A stretch of DNA of 64,000 nucleotides. It comes from Roseovarius nanhaiticus (lineage in GTDB: Bacteria; Pseudomonadota; Alphaproteobacteria; Rhodobacterales; Rhodobacteraceae). Position numbers and translations under genes: made by a program. Every line of letters begins with the position of its first letter. Within the stretch, counting starts at the first letter, position 1. This document shows positions 27,415-35,961 of the stretch, one piece after another. Under the pieces are notes generated by a model. That model did no database searches. It was not told the DNA's origin and worked only from the letters and a program-made list of their open reading frames with translations. Location: positions 310,001-374,000 of the forward strand of contig NZ_FTNV01000002.1 of the NCBI RefSeq assembly GCF_900156535.1, written 5' to 3'.

Positions 27415-27939
27415 TTAGCTGCCGACCGAATCCAGATACGCGATCAGGTTCGCGCGGTCCTCGACATCCTTCAGCCCCGAATAACCCATCGATGTGCCGG
27501 GCGCATAACCCTGCGGGTTTTCGAGAAAGCCATTCAAGTTCTCGGGCGTCCAGACGTCAGCCGCCTCGGAGAGCGCGCCGGAATAGGCATAGCCGTTGGC
27601 GGTGCCAACATCGCGGCCCACGACATTATAAAGATAGGGGCCCGCACCGTTCACACCGTCCTCCAGCGCGTGGCACGCACGGCACTGGTTGAAGATCCGC
27701 TCGCCGCGGCCCGCATCGGCCATGGCATAGACTTCCTCGAAGGGGACAGCGGCCTCTTCGGGCTCGGCGCTCTCGTCCTCGCCGGTGTCGATCATGTAGC
27801 CTTGCACGACCTCGCCGTCATGATCCCCACCGGCCTCGGCGTGATAGATCGTCTCGGCCGCGAACTTGCCCAGCAGGAACACCAGGAAGGCGCCGGCGAA
27901 ACCGCCCAGAATTTTGGTGAATGTCATTGTATCGAACAT
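27415..27939 (-). CDS. cycM: Membrane-anchored cytochrome c (cy/c552 type)
   Basis: The 174-residue class I c-type cytochrome has an uncleaved N-terminal membrane helix (about residues 9-28), an acidic linker (38-65) and a heme domain. The heme site is CRACH (Cys86-His90) and the axial Met is Met151 in GTSMGYSG. This architecture is that of cytochrome cy of Rhodobacter and CycM of Bradyrhizobium, which carry electrons from the bc1 complex to terminal oxidases at the periplasmic face. It is divergent from pheA with a 141-base gap. The symbol is by family. Confidence 0.92.
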   Translation of the reverse strand: MFDTMTFTKILGGFAGAFLVFLLGKFAAETIYHAEAGGDHDGEVVQGYMIDTGEDESAEPEEAAVPFEEVYAMADAGRGERIFNQCRACHALEDGVNGAGPYLYNVVGRDVGTANGYAYSGALSEAADVWTPENLNGFLENPQGYAPGTSMGYSGLKDVEDRANLIAYLDSVGS

Positions 27940-28080
27940 GAGCCCGCTTCCATTTGATATCCGTTGGCCGCGTATCTATCCGCTTCCCCTCCCCTTGCGC
28001 AAGGTATAGTTTCCGCGACCAAATGCCCGCCCTGCCCCGATCACGGCGCCCGCGGGCGACGGCACGGGGGACAGCACGAC

Positions 28081-28914
28081 ATGAGCCAGATCATTGCCTT
28101 TCAGGGCGAGCCGGGAGCCTATTCGCATCAAGCCTGCTTGCAGACCTATCCCGACGCCACGCCCCTGCCCTGCCGCACCTTCGAGGATGCGATCGAAGCG
28201 GTGCGCAGCAATGCCGCGCATCTGGCGATGCTCCCGGTCGAGAATTCCACTTTCGGCCGGGTCGCCGATATCCACCATCTGCTGCCCGGCACCGGGCTGC
28301 ACATCATCGCCGAAGCGTTCGTTCGGGTGGAAATCGCGCTTCTGGCCGTGCCCGGCACGCCGCTGAAGCGGATCGAAAGCGCAATGAGCCACGCGATGCT
28401 GTTGGGCCAGTGCCGCGCGTTTCTGGGCGCGCATGGCATCGCCCGCGTCACTGGCGCCGATACCGCCGGATCGGCCCGCGAGGTCGCCGAGCTGAACGAT
28501 CCGGCCATGGCCGCCTTGGCCAGCCCTCTGGCGGGCGAGATCTATGGTCTCGACATTCTGGCGCGCGGCATCGAGGACGAGGGAAATAACACCACCCGCT
28601 TCCTGGTAATGTCGCCGACACCCGACAGGGCGCGCCGCGGCACGGCAGGCATGATGACCAGTTTTGTCTTTGAGGTGCGCAATATTCCGGCCGCGCTTTA
28701 CAAGGCCATGGGCGGATTCGCGACCAATGGCGTCAACATGACCAAGCTTGAAAGCTACATGGTGGGCGGATCTTTTACCGCTACACAGTTCTATTCCGAC
28801 ATCGAGGGGCACCCGGATGATGCGAATGTTGCACTCGCGCTGCAGGAACTCGATTATTTCACCAGCCAAGTGACAATTCTGGGCGTCTACCCGCGCGATC
28901 CGCGTCGGGACTGA
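28081..28914 (+). CDS. pheA: Prephenate dehydratase
   Basis: This 277-residue monofunctional enzyme converts prephenate to phenylpyruvate for phenylalanine synthesis. The dehydratase domain covers about residues 1-180 (FQGEPGAYSHQAC, LPVENSTFG) and carries the catalytic NNTTRF motif. A C-terminal ACT domain (about 190-270) senses Phe. Its usual ESRP motif reads ESYM, as in many alphaproteobacteria. The ATG at 28081 gives the conserved MSQIIAFQGEPGAYS start. Confidence 0.95.
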   Translation: MSQIIAFQGEPGAYSHQACLQTYPDATPLPCRTFEDAIEAVRSNAAHLAMLPVENSTFGRVADIHHLLPGTGLHIIAEAFVRVEIALLAVPGTPLKRIESAMSHAMLLGQCRAFLGAHGIARVTGADTAGSAREVAELNDPAMAALASPLAGEIYGLDILARGIEDEGNNTTRFLVMSPTPDRARRGTAGMMTSFVFEVRNIPAALYKAMGGFATNGVNMTKLESYMVGGSFTATQFYSDIEGHPDDANVALALQELDYFTSQVTILGVYPRDPRRD

Positions 28915-28942
28915 CCAAACGCCTTCCTGCGTTGACGATCGA

Positions 28943-28975
28943 ACGTCCATCCGGCCTCCGGATGGGCGTTTTTTC
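28943..28975 (+). terminator. Intrinsic terminator after pheA
   Basis: ACGTCCATCCGG pairs with CCGGATGGGCGT around CCT, followed by a run of Ts. The last stem bases are part of a G-rich duplex with one G-T pair. Confidence 0.88.
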
Positions 28976-29169
28976 ATGGTCGGAGGTTACAGCCCCTCAC
29001 GCCGGAGGACGAAAGCAGTCACGCCGAAGTGACGCATTGCGAGGCCAGAGTCACAGGGTTGCGAGGCGGGTTTTTAATTTAGACCATTAGGTTCATATTC
29101 ATCTCACAGCACGGCGACAGACGCCCTACACCACATTGAATAACGCAACCAGCACAAAGGATTAACACA

Positions 29170-30009
29170 ATGACACGCTTTGCACTCATCGCCCTTATCG
29201 CCGCCACCGCCACCGCCGGCCCCGCACTGGCAGTCGGGTTCACCTCGTCCGCCAATGAAGCCGTCGCGGCCCGTGACATCGCAGATCGCCAACACGGCTT
29301 TCAGATCAGCGAACTGAGCGCCGACGAGCGTGGCGGTCTCAACACGACGCCCAACGCCCGTGACATCGCGGACCGCGAAGACGGCTTCCAGATCAGCGAG
29401 CTGAGCGCCGAAGAGCGTGGCGGCTTCAACACGACACCCAACGCCCGCGATATCGCAGACCGCGAAGACGGCTTTCAGATCAGCGAGCTGAGCGCCGACG
29501 AGCGTGGCGGCCTCGACACGACGCCCAATGCGCGTGACATCGCAGACCGCGAAGACGGCTTTCAGATCAGCGAACTGAGCGCCGACGAGCGTGGCGGCCT
29601 CGACACGGCACCCAACGCCCGCGATATCGCAGACCGCGAAGACGGCTTTCAGATCAGCGAGCTGAGCGCCGACGAGCGTGGCGGCCTCGACACGACGCCC
29701 AATGCGCGTGACATCGCAGACCGCGAAGACGGCTTTCAGATCAGCGAACTGAGCGCCGACGAGCGTGGCGGCCTCGACACGGCACCCAACGCCCGTGACA
29801 TCGCAGACCGCGAAGACGGCTTCCAGATCAGCGAGCTGAGCGCCGACGAGCGTGGCGGTCTCGACACGGCACCCAACGCCCGTGACATCGCAGATCGCGA
29901 AGACGGCTTTCAGATCAGCGAGCTGAGCGCCGACGAGCGTGGCGGTCTCGACACGACGCCCAACGCCCGTGACATCGCAGACCGCGAAGACGGCTTCCAG
30001 ATCAGCTAA
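29170..30009 (+). CDS. Secreted acidic protein of nine 29-residue tandem repeats
   Basis: The 279-residue product starts with a Sec signal peptide (MTRFALIALIAATATAGPAL, cleaved near Ala21). After a short linker it is only repeats: eight full copies and one 14-residue part copy of a 29-residue unit (ARDIADREDGFQISELSADE, then RGGLDTTPN). Units differ by a few residues (QH/ED, D/E, L/F, N/D, TT/TA). The protein is acidic, with no Cys and no predicted membrane segment after the signal. AAAGGA precedes the ATG. The 194-base gap before it is AT-rich near its middle but no clear promoter was found. Perfect terminators stand on both sides, so it is a single-gene unit. I do not recognise a family. 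Function is unknown; a periplasmic or surface repeat protein is inference. Confidence 0.85.
   Translation: MTRFALIALIAATATAGPALAVGFTSSANEAVAARDIADRQHGFQISELSADERGGLNTTPNARDIADREDGFQISELSAEERGGFNTTPNARDIADREDGFQISELSADERGGLDTTPNARDIADREDGFQISELSADERGGLDTAPNARDIADREDGFQISELSADERGGLDTTPNARDIADREDGFQISELSADERGGLDTAPNARDIADREDGFQISELSADERGGLDTAPNARDIADREDGFQISELSADERGGLDTTPNARDIADREDGFQIS
29269..30006 (+). repeat. Tandem array of 87-bp units
   Basis: Eight 87-bp copies (29269-29964) and one partial copy (29965 on) keep one reading frame. Units 3+4 (29443-29616) and units 5+6 (29617-29790) are identical over 174 bp, which shows a recent two-unit duplication. Units 7 and 8 differ by few bases. The array can be expected to change copy number between strains. 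Confidence 0.95.
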
Positions 30010-30030
30010 AAAATGTAGTGGTCGCATTGC

Positions 30031-30062
30031 AAAAGGCGTCGGACTGCGGTCCGACGCCTTTT
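30031..30062. terminator. Bidirectional terminator between repeat-protein and SRPBCC genes
   Basis: AAAAGGCGTCGGAC and GTCCGACGCCTTTT form a perfect 14-bp stem with a TGCG loop. The A/T ends let it work in both directions; it lies between two convergent genes. Confidence 0.9.
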
Positions 30063-30078
30063 CGCATGTCGCATTATG

Positions 30079-30546
30079 TCACGCGTTACGCATGTATCGC
30101 TCTTCCAGCTCCTTGGCGTAGGAGGCGACACGCATCTCGAAGCGTTTGGTCACATTGCCCCGCGCCAGCTTAAGCGACTGCAGCATCAGACGCGCCGACA
30201 GGTTCTTTGCCTTCAGCTCGCAAGTCAGCGCGACCCGGGTACGACCGCGCGACAACGCCACCAGCTCGACCACCAGATCGCCACTCAAGGACTTGCCGAT
30301 CCCCTCAAAGCGCATCATCGCGGGGGGCTCAAACGTGACGAGCGTGACTTCCAGCTGTCGACGCTTGCCCTTCATCTGAAACGAGGTGTCCCAAATCATG
30401 CCAGCGGCGGGCGGGGTATGATCCAGCTTACGCTGAATTTCGGCGCCGCGGCGCAGGATCGACCGCTCGATCGCGGCGAAGTCGGAGAGTTGCGCAAAGA
30501 CGAAGTCGATCGGCGCTTCGATATCTTCGCGGGTCGTGAAAATCAT
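30079..30546 (-). CDS. SRPBCC-family (START-like) protein
   Basis: The 155-residue protein starts MIFTTREDIEAPIDFVFAQL, the usual opening of polyketide-cyclase/START-like domains, and continues in that fold. These proteins bind hydrophobic ligands or lipids; ligand and role are unknown. The ATG at 30546 was chosen because it starts the domain; the longer frame would run into the nudC end. It lies 94 bases downstream of nudC on the same strand. Confidence 0.85.
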   Translation of the reverse strand: MIFTTREDIEAPIDFVFAQLSDFAAIERSILRRGAEIQRKLDHTPPAAGMIWDTSFQMKGKRRQLEVTLVTFEPPAMMRFEGIGKSLSGDLVVELVALSRGRTRVALTCELKAKNLSARLMLQSLKLARGNVTKRFEMRVASYAKELEERYMRNA

Positions 30547-30640
30547 GTTGGTGCCCTGTTTCGATGCACCGCTTCGGGTGCTTTGCAGCGCGGGTCGCAA
30601 AATAGGCCCCGGCGCGTGATGCCTCGTCGCTATTGTCGCC

Positions 30641-31603
30641 TCATTCAAGATTGTCCGCAAGCCAGTTGCGCAGCAGGAATTGCGCAATGGCGCCCTCGCG
30701 TGCGGGCATCAAGAAGGCGTGCTGCCCGGCGAATGCGTCCATTAACTCTTCACGTGTGATCCAGACGGCATCCTCGATCTCGACCGGGTCAATCTGTATT
30801 TCCGTGGTGCGCGCCGTGCCGCGCATCCCCATCATCAGCGATGCCGGAAAGGGCCATGGCTGACTGGCAAGATAGCTGACCTCGCCCACCTCGACATGCG
30901 TCTCTTCCCAGACCTCGCGCCGCACCGCGGCCTCCAGCGTTTCGCCCGGTTCGACAAAGCCGGCAAGCAGCGAATACATTCCCTCGGGCCAGCCGGGCGA
31001 GCGGCCCAGCAGCACCGAATTGCCATGCGTGATCAGCATGATGACGACGGGATCGGTGCGCGGAAAGTGATGCGCGCCGCAGGCCGGGCAAAGGCGCTGC
31101 CACCCGGCTTGCGTGATGTTGCTTGCCGCACCGCAGCGCGCGCAAAACCCGTGAATGTCGTGCCAGCCGGACAGCGCACGAGCGGTTGCCGCCAGGGCCG
31201 CGTCATCGGCGGTGAGCACTGTCATGATGCGCCGCAGTTCGGCAAAGACGCCGGCTTCCAGCGCCGGGTGGCGCTGCTCGGTCGGGTCGGAAAATGTGTC
31301 GATGACGCCGGGCGCATCGCCCACATCCGGCTCCCAGCGCGAAATGTCATGCGCAAAGATCAGCTGGCCATCCTCTTCGCGGCCCAAGAAGATGCGGCGC
31401 GCACCGTCCAATACCGGGTGATCCATCGGCAATCTGATCAGCGGCGCCAGCGCGCCTTCGGCAACCAGGGGTTTGCCGCGCCATGTCAGGATCGTCTGAG
31501 CGCGCGAACCTTGCCGCAGCGCCGCGTCCAAATCGGTGCCGCGCAACTCGGCGGCACGGTCCAGCGTGCCACCTCCGAAAGTCACCGTCTCTGCCAACCT
31601 CAC
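30641..31603 (-). CDS. nudC: NAD(+) diphosphatase (NudC-type Nudix hydrolase)
   Basis: The protein has a zinc ribbon with four cysteines (FCARCGAAS and RLCPACGAH). The Nudix box reads GFVEPGETLEAAVRREVWEE. An SQPWPFPASLMMGM segment downstream is the SQPWPFPxS array specific to NADH pyrophosphatases. It cleaves NAD(H) to NMN(H) and AMP, and family members also decap NAD-capped RNA. The start is uncertain: GTG at 31603 has a GGGGGAG ribosome site and gives 320 residues, while ATG codons to 31687 would extend it. The GTG was preferred. Confidence 0.92.
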   Translation of the reverse strand: MRLAETVTFGGGTLDRAAELRGTDLDAALRQGSRAQTILTWRGKPLVAEGALAPLIRLPMDHPVLDGARRIFLGREEDGQLIFAHDISRWEPDVGDAPGVIDTFSDPTEQRHPALEAGVFAELRRIMTVLTADDAALAATARALSGWHDIHGFCARCGAASNITQAGWQRLCPACGAHHFPRTDPVVIMLITHGNSVLLGRSPGWPEGMYSLLAGFVEPGETLEAAVRREVWEETHVEVGEVSYLASQPWPFPASLMMGMRGTARTTEIQIDPVEIEDAVWITREELMDAFAGQHAFLMPAREGAIAQFLLRNWLADNLE

Positions 31604-31864
31604 CCGCGCTCTCCCCCGCTCGCCCCATCCCGCCGGGGTGCCACGAAGGCCCGCCCCGCGCAAGCCGTGCATGCAGTGACGCAACACTCCCCGCGGAAAT
31701 CCGGTTTTCGCTTTAAGGTTGCATCATAAGTCTTTGTAAATTCTTGTGGGTGTATTAGCCCAAAAAGGGACGGGCGCCCGAAAACCCACCCCGGCGCAGA
31801 CTGCAATGATTACCAAAGACGACCCTCTACACTGAAAAATCCCCAAGGGCCCAAGGGAGAAAGC

Positions 31865-33772
31865 ATGAACGTCATATCAGCCGCCCCAGACAGGGTCGAC
31901 GCCGCCACACCATTGCCGGACGGCACGACGGCGCAACTACGCCTGCTGGGAACGACCGATCTGCACGCACATGTGATGGCCTACGATTATTACGCTGACC
32001 AAGGTGGGCAGCCTTACGGGCTGGTGCGCATCGCAACCGCCATCCGCGCCGCCCGCTCCGAAGTGCAAAACACCTTGCTTTTTGACAATGGCGACGCGCT
32101 TCAGGGGACGCCGATGGGCGATCTGACGCTATGCCCGAAAACGCGTTGGGCTGGCCCAAGCCCCGTCATCGATGCAATGAATGCGCTTGGCTATGACGCG
32201 GCGGGCCTCGGCAATCACGAATTCAACTTCGGCATCGACTGGCTGGTGCGGACAATTGGCGCTGCCGCGCATCCTGTGACCTGTGCCAATGTCGAGATAC
32301 CAAGCGGCGCCGCGCGGCGCGACTGGCCGGTCAAGCCCTATCTGATCCTCGATCGCTTGCTGACATGCGAGGATGGCACGCAGCATCCAGTGCGCGTTGG
32401 CGTGCTGGGCCTGGTGCCGCCGCAGATCACCATGTGGGATCGGCTGCATCTGGATGGCCGCCTGGCCGTCCATGACATGGTCGAGACCGCGCGCTGGACC
32501 ATCCCGCGCCTGCGGGCCGCGGGCGCGGATCTGGTCGTCGTGCTGGCCCATAGCGGCATTGGCGCAGAAACCCACGAGGCGATGGCAGAAAACGCGGCGC
32601 TCGCCCTCGCGGGGCTGGACGGGGTCGACGCGATCATGACGGGGCATAGTCACGGTCTCTTTCCAATTGGCGGCGCCACAGAGGGCAGCGGTGGCGTCGA
32701 CCACGGCCGTGGCCTGCTGGCGGGTGTGCCTGCAGTCATGGCAGGTGCCTGCGGTGGTCACCTGGGCGTTCTTGACCTGGCGCTAGAGGCGCGAGAGGGG
32801 CGATGGGCCATCGCCGGCCACGGCGCCGCCTTGCGCAGCGCAGCGTCGCTGCCCTGCGATCCGCCGCTCGAGGCGCGGCTGGCAGCGGCGCATCAGATGA
32901 CGCTGCAACATATGCGACAGCCCATAGGCACGGCCGCGATGCGCCTGCACAGCTACCTCGCCCTGGCGCGGCCCGACGCATCGGTTTCGGCGCTCAATGC
33001 GGTGCAGACGCGGCTGATGACGCGCAGGCTGAGAGGTACAGCATATGAGGGCAGAGCGGTGCTGTCGGCCACGCCCGCCTTCAAGACCGGCGGGCGGGGC
33101 GGCCCCCGCAACTTCACCGACCTGCCGGAAGGCACCCTTTCGGTGCGCCATGCGGCCGATCTCTATCCTTTTCCCAACCGCCTTTGCGGGATCGCGATCA
33201 GCGGCGCGGACTTGCGCGACTGGCTGGAGCGCGCGGCGATTTGCTTTGCAAGGCTGCACCCCGGCGTGCCGGATCAGGTGCTGCGCAACATGAATGTGCC
33301 GGGGCATGATTTTGACGTCATTTCGGGTGTCACCTACAGTCTCGATCTGACCGCGCAACCGCTCTATGACCGGATGGGACAGCGCCAGCCGGGCACGCTC
33401 GGGCGTGTCCGCGATCTGCGCCATCATGGCAGGTCAGTCGCAGACGAGGCGCAGTTCATTCTCGCCACGAACACCTATCGCGCCTTCGGTGCGGGCGCTT
33501 TCGCTCCGATCCCGCGGGAGCGCATCGTGCATATATCGGACAGCCTGTTGCGGCAGGATCTGACAGATGAGGTGGGGCAAACACCCCTTGCCCCGACGCC
33601 GGACTATGAGAGCAACTGGCGTTTTTCGGCCATTCCCGGCGCGTCGGCCCTTCTGGATACCGGGCCGGGCCTGCGCAGCGATCCTGCGGCGATGGCCGCG
33701 CTGGTCGCTGAGGGCGCTGTGGATCTGGGCGATGTCGAGGGCGGCTTCTGCCGCATCCGCCTGCCTTTTTGA
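31865..33772 (+). CDS. cpdB: 2',3'-cyclic-nucleotide 2'-phosphodiesterase/nucleotidase family, lacking a signal peptide
   Basis: The 635-residue protein has both domains of the 5'-nucleotidase/CpdB family. Metallophosphatase motifs are TTDLHAHV, FDNGDALQG, LGNHEFNFG, LAHSGIG and GHSHGLFP. The C-terminal nucleotide-binding domain covers about residues 340-630, with FPNRLCGIAISG. Unlike periplasmic CpdB there is no signal peptide: the ATG is followed by polar residues (MNVISAAPDRVDAATPLPDG), and the AAGGGAGAA ribosome site fixes this start. It may thus be cytosolic or exported by another route. The symbol is by homology only. Confidence 0.87.
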   Translation: MNVISAAPDRVDAATPLPDGTTAQLRLLGTTDLHAHVMAYDYYADQGGQPYGLVRIATAIRAARSEVQNTLLFDNGDALQGTPMGDLTLCPKTRWAGPSPVIDAMNALGYDAAGLGNHEFNFGIDWLVRTIGAAAHPVTCANVEIPSGAARRDWPVKPYLILDRLLTCEDGTQHPVRVGVLGLVPPQITMWDRLHLDGRLAVHDMVETARWTIPRLRAAGADLVVVLAHSGIGAETHEAMAENAALALAGLDGVDAIMTGHSHGLFPIGGATEGSGGVDHGRGLLAGVPAVMAGACGGHLGVLDLALEAREGRWAIAGHGAALRSAASLPCDPPLEARLAAAHQMTLQHMRQPIGTAAMRLHSYLALARPDASVSALNAVQTRLMTRRLRGTAYEGRAVLSATPAFKTGGRGGPRNFTDLPEGTLSVRHAADLYPFPNRLCGIAISGADLRDWLERAAICFARLHPGVPDQVLRNMNVPGHDFDVISGVTYSLDLTAQPLYDRMGQRQPGTLGRVRDLRHHGRSVADEAQFILATNTYRAFGAGAFAPIPRERIVHISDSLLRQDLTDEVGQTPLAPTPDYESNWRFSAIPGASALLDTGPGLRSDPAAMAALVAEGAVDLGDVEGGFCRIRLPF

Positions 33773-33863
33773 CCCCGCCTTCACGCACGCAATGCAGTCA
33801 CGGATTTGTGAGCGCGCCCATACCCGGCACGCGCTACTTAAAGTCGCAGCAACAAGGAGACAC

Positions 33864-34778
33864 ATGATGAGCACTTCCCACATAACCCGCCGCACCCTTC
33901 TGGGCGCGGCTGCCGCGCTGCCCTTGGCCCATGCTGCAAAGGCCGCCGCCCCGATGATGGGCGCCTCCGCCGCGATCCATCGCCGCGTCGCGCTGGGGGG
34001 ATTCGAAGTTACGACTTTGCTGTCGGGTTCGATGCCGCGTGATGATCCGCATTCGATTTTCGGCCTCGACGTGGATGCCGAAACGTTCAGCCAGGTCGCG
34101 AATGACGCTCTCTTGCCCACCGACAAGGCGCAATTCTTCTTTACGCCGACGCTGGTCAATACCGGCAAAGAGCTGGTTCTGTTCGATACCGGCCTCAACC
34201 CCGAGGGCATCACCGCTGCGCTCGAGGCCGCCGGATACACAGCCGATCAGGTAGACATCGTGGTGCTGACGCATATGCACGGCGATCACATCGGCGGGCT
34301 CAGCGGCGACAATGGCACGACCTTCGCCAATGCGCGCTACATCGCGGGTGCGGTCGAATATGACCACTGGGCTGCCGCCGGGAATGACGGCTTTGACTCC
34401 AAGGTGCGCCCGCTGGCGGAACAAACGACCATGATCGCCCCCGGCGAGGATGCGGCCTCAGGCATCACCGCAGTCGAAGCCTTCGGTCACACGCCGGGTC
34501 ACATGGCCTACCGCATCGAGAGTGAAGGCAAATCCCTGCTGATCGCCGCCGACTTCGCCAACCATCCGGTCTTCTCGCTTGAACAGCCGGATTGGGAGGT
34601 GAAATTCGACATGGACAAACCCGCCGCCGCCGCCACACGGCGCAAGCTTCTGGACATGCTGGTGGCCGAGCGGATGCCGTTTATCGGCTATCACATGCCG
34701 TTCCCCGCCATGGGCTTTGTCGAGGCACGTGGCGATGGCTATGGTTATGTTCCCGAGAGCTATCAGCTCCGTCTCTGA
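33864..34778 (+). CDS. MBL-fold metallohydrolase, Tat-exported
   Basis: This 304-residue metallo-beta-lactamase-fold enzyme carries an N-terminal twin-arginine signal (HITRRTLLGAAAALPLAHAA). The metal site is THMHGDHIGG, followed by GHTPGHMAYR and AADFANHP, the conserved metal ligands of the fold. AAGGAG precedes the first of two ATG codons. Tat export means that the enzyme folds with metal before transport. The substrate is unknown; lactonase, arylsulfatase and quorum-type hydrolases share this motif. Confidence 0.9.
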   Translation: MMSTSHITRRTLLGAAAALPLAHAAKAAAPMMGASAAIHRRVALGGFEVTTLLSGSMPRDDPHSIFGLDVDAETFSQVANDALLPTDKAQFFFTPTLVNTGKELVLFDTGLNPEGITAALEAAGYTADQVDIVVLTHMHGDHIGGLSGDNGTTFANARYIAGAVEYDHWAAAGNDGFDSKVRPLAEQTTMIAPGEDAASGITAVEAFGHTPGHMAYRIESEGKSLLIAADFANHPVFSLEQPDWEVKFDMDKPAAAATRRKLLDMLVAERMPFIGYHMPFPAMGFVEARGDGYGYVPESYQLRL

Positions 34779-34833
34779 CTGAAGCTGAAAGACCTGCACC
34801 GCGCAGCTTTCCTTCGCGCGGCGCAGGCCCCAT

Positions 34834-35235
34834 ATGGGTAGGATGAAACCCACCCCCACCCTCGCCCGGATCGAAGAGATCGCGCTGGCCGCAATCGCCG
34901 TGCTGCCAGCGCCCTTCGCAGCCGCCGCAAGGCAAGTGGTGCTGCAAGTCGAGGATCTTCCGGACGCCCGCATGCTCGCCGATCTGGGCATGGACGATCC
35001 GATGGAGCTGACCGGGCTCTACGATGGCGTCCCGATGACCGAGAAATCAACCGCCTTTCCCGCGCCTTATGCCGATACGGTCTGGCTTTTTCGCCAGCCG
35101 ATCCTTGCGGAGCTGGAAACGCGCGAGGGGGTCACGCTGGAAGAGCTTGTGGCCCATGTGACAGTGCATGAGTTCGCCCATCATTTCGGGTGGTCAGATG
35201 ACGACATCGCCAGCATCGACCGTTGGTGGGAATAG
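34834..35235 (+). CDS. Metallopeptidase family protein (minimal MMP-like, DUF1025)
   Basis: The 133-residue protein has the zincin motif VHEFAHHFGWSDDD near its C-terminus: two His and one Glu of HExxH plus a later acid. This is the whole catalytic part of the DUF1025 family of very small metalloproteases, which lack extra domains. Its target is unknown. The start (34834 or ATG 34843) is not certain because no good ribosome site is seen. It is followed after seven bases by the convergent wrbA. Confidence 0.82.
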   Translation: MGRMKPTPTLARIEEIALAAIAVLPAPFAAAARQVVLQVEDLPDARMLADLGMDDPMELTGLYDGVPMTEKSTAFPAPYADTVWLFRQPILAELETREGVTLEELVAHVTVHEFAHHFGWSDDDIASIDRWWE

Positions 35236-35242
35236 CCGGGCC

Positions 35243-35833
35243 TTAGCTGCCCAGCTTGTCCGCGATCCCAATCATGCGCTTGGTTTGATGCCGGATCGCG
35301 CCCTTGACGGTGTCGTTGACCTCCCCCGCGATCGCCGTCGCACCATAGGGGTTGCCCAGCTCGAACATGATGTCATCGGTATAGCCCGGCGCGGCCACGA
35401 TGCAGCCCCAGTGAATCAGCGTGGCGTGCAGGTGCATCAATGTGGTCTCCTGCCCGCCATGCGCGCTCTGGGTCGAGGTCATGCCGCCCGCCACCTTGTT
35501 CGCCATCACACCCTTTTGCCACAGCGGGCCCAGCGTGTCGAAAAACGCCTGCATCTGGCTGGGCATGGACGAAAACCGCGTCGGCGCCGAGATCAGATAG
35601 GCGCTCGCCCATTCCATATCCTCGGGAGCGGCCTCGGGGATGTCCTTCATCCGCGCGACTTGCTCTGTCCAGGCGTCCTGCCCGTCAATCACCTCTTGCG
35701 GCGCCGTCTCGCGCACACGGCGCAAGCGCACCTCGGCACCCGCCGCACGCGCCGCCTCTTCTGCGCAAGTCGCCATCTCGTGATTGGTGCCGTAGGTGGA
35801 ATAAAACAGGATCAAAAGGCGTGTGCCGGACAT
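35243..35833 (-). CDS. wrbA: NAD(P)H:quinone oxidoreductase WrbA
   Basis: The 196-residue flavodoxin-fold enzyme performs two-electron reduction of quinones. FMN phosphate binding is by YSTYGTNH after the first strand, and the conserved PTRFSSMPSQMQAFFD, TSTQSAHGGQETT and NPYGATAIAG segments fit WrbA. The ATG at 35833 has AAGGAG before it; the longer frame to 35866 is not needed. Confidence 0.95.
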   Translation of the reverse strand: MSGTRLLILFYSTYGTNHEMATCAEEAARAAGAEVRLRRVRETAPQEVIDGQDAWTEQVARMKDIPEAAPEDMEWASAYLISAPTRFSSMPSQMQAFFDTLGPLWQKGVMANKVAGGMTSTQSAHGGQETTLMHLHATLIHWGCIVAAPGYTDDIMFELGNPYGATAIAGEVNDTVKGAIRHQTKRMIGIADKLGS

Positions 35834-35915
35834 TTGGGTCTCCTTGAACGGGGTTCCCCTAAGCAATGCACTGCCGGCCTCTTTCGTTCCCGCGGCACGC
35901 CGCGCGTGGCTCCAA

Positions 35916-35937
35916 TTTCATCTTGGCAAAAATACTC
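35916..35937 (+). repeat. Dispersed intergenic motif, related copy D
   Basis: TTTCATCTTGGC then AAAAATACTC. It lies in the 128-base gap between the nadE stop and the wrbA start. It is close to the motif at 5296 in its ends but differs in the middle. Confidence 0.5.
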
Positions 35938-35961
35938 GATCGCGCGCAGCGCGTCCCGCAG

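Noticed and set aside
29170-30009. Repeat protein as a precursor of many peptides with double-glycine leaders
   Set aside because: The ELSADERGG part looks a little like a double-glycine leader, but the hydrophobic and Leu positions do not fit the consensus. The protein has a Sec signal, and no protease or ABC exporter is nearby.
29104-30027. Minus-strand frame across the tandem array, itself repetitive
   Set aside because: Any open frame over an 87-bp repeat stays open in each copy. The plus-strand frame has the signal peptide, a ribosome site and the terminators, so it is the coding one.
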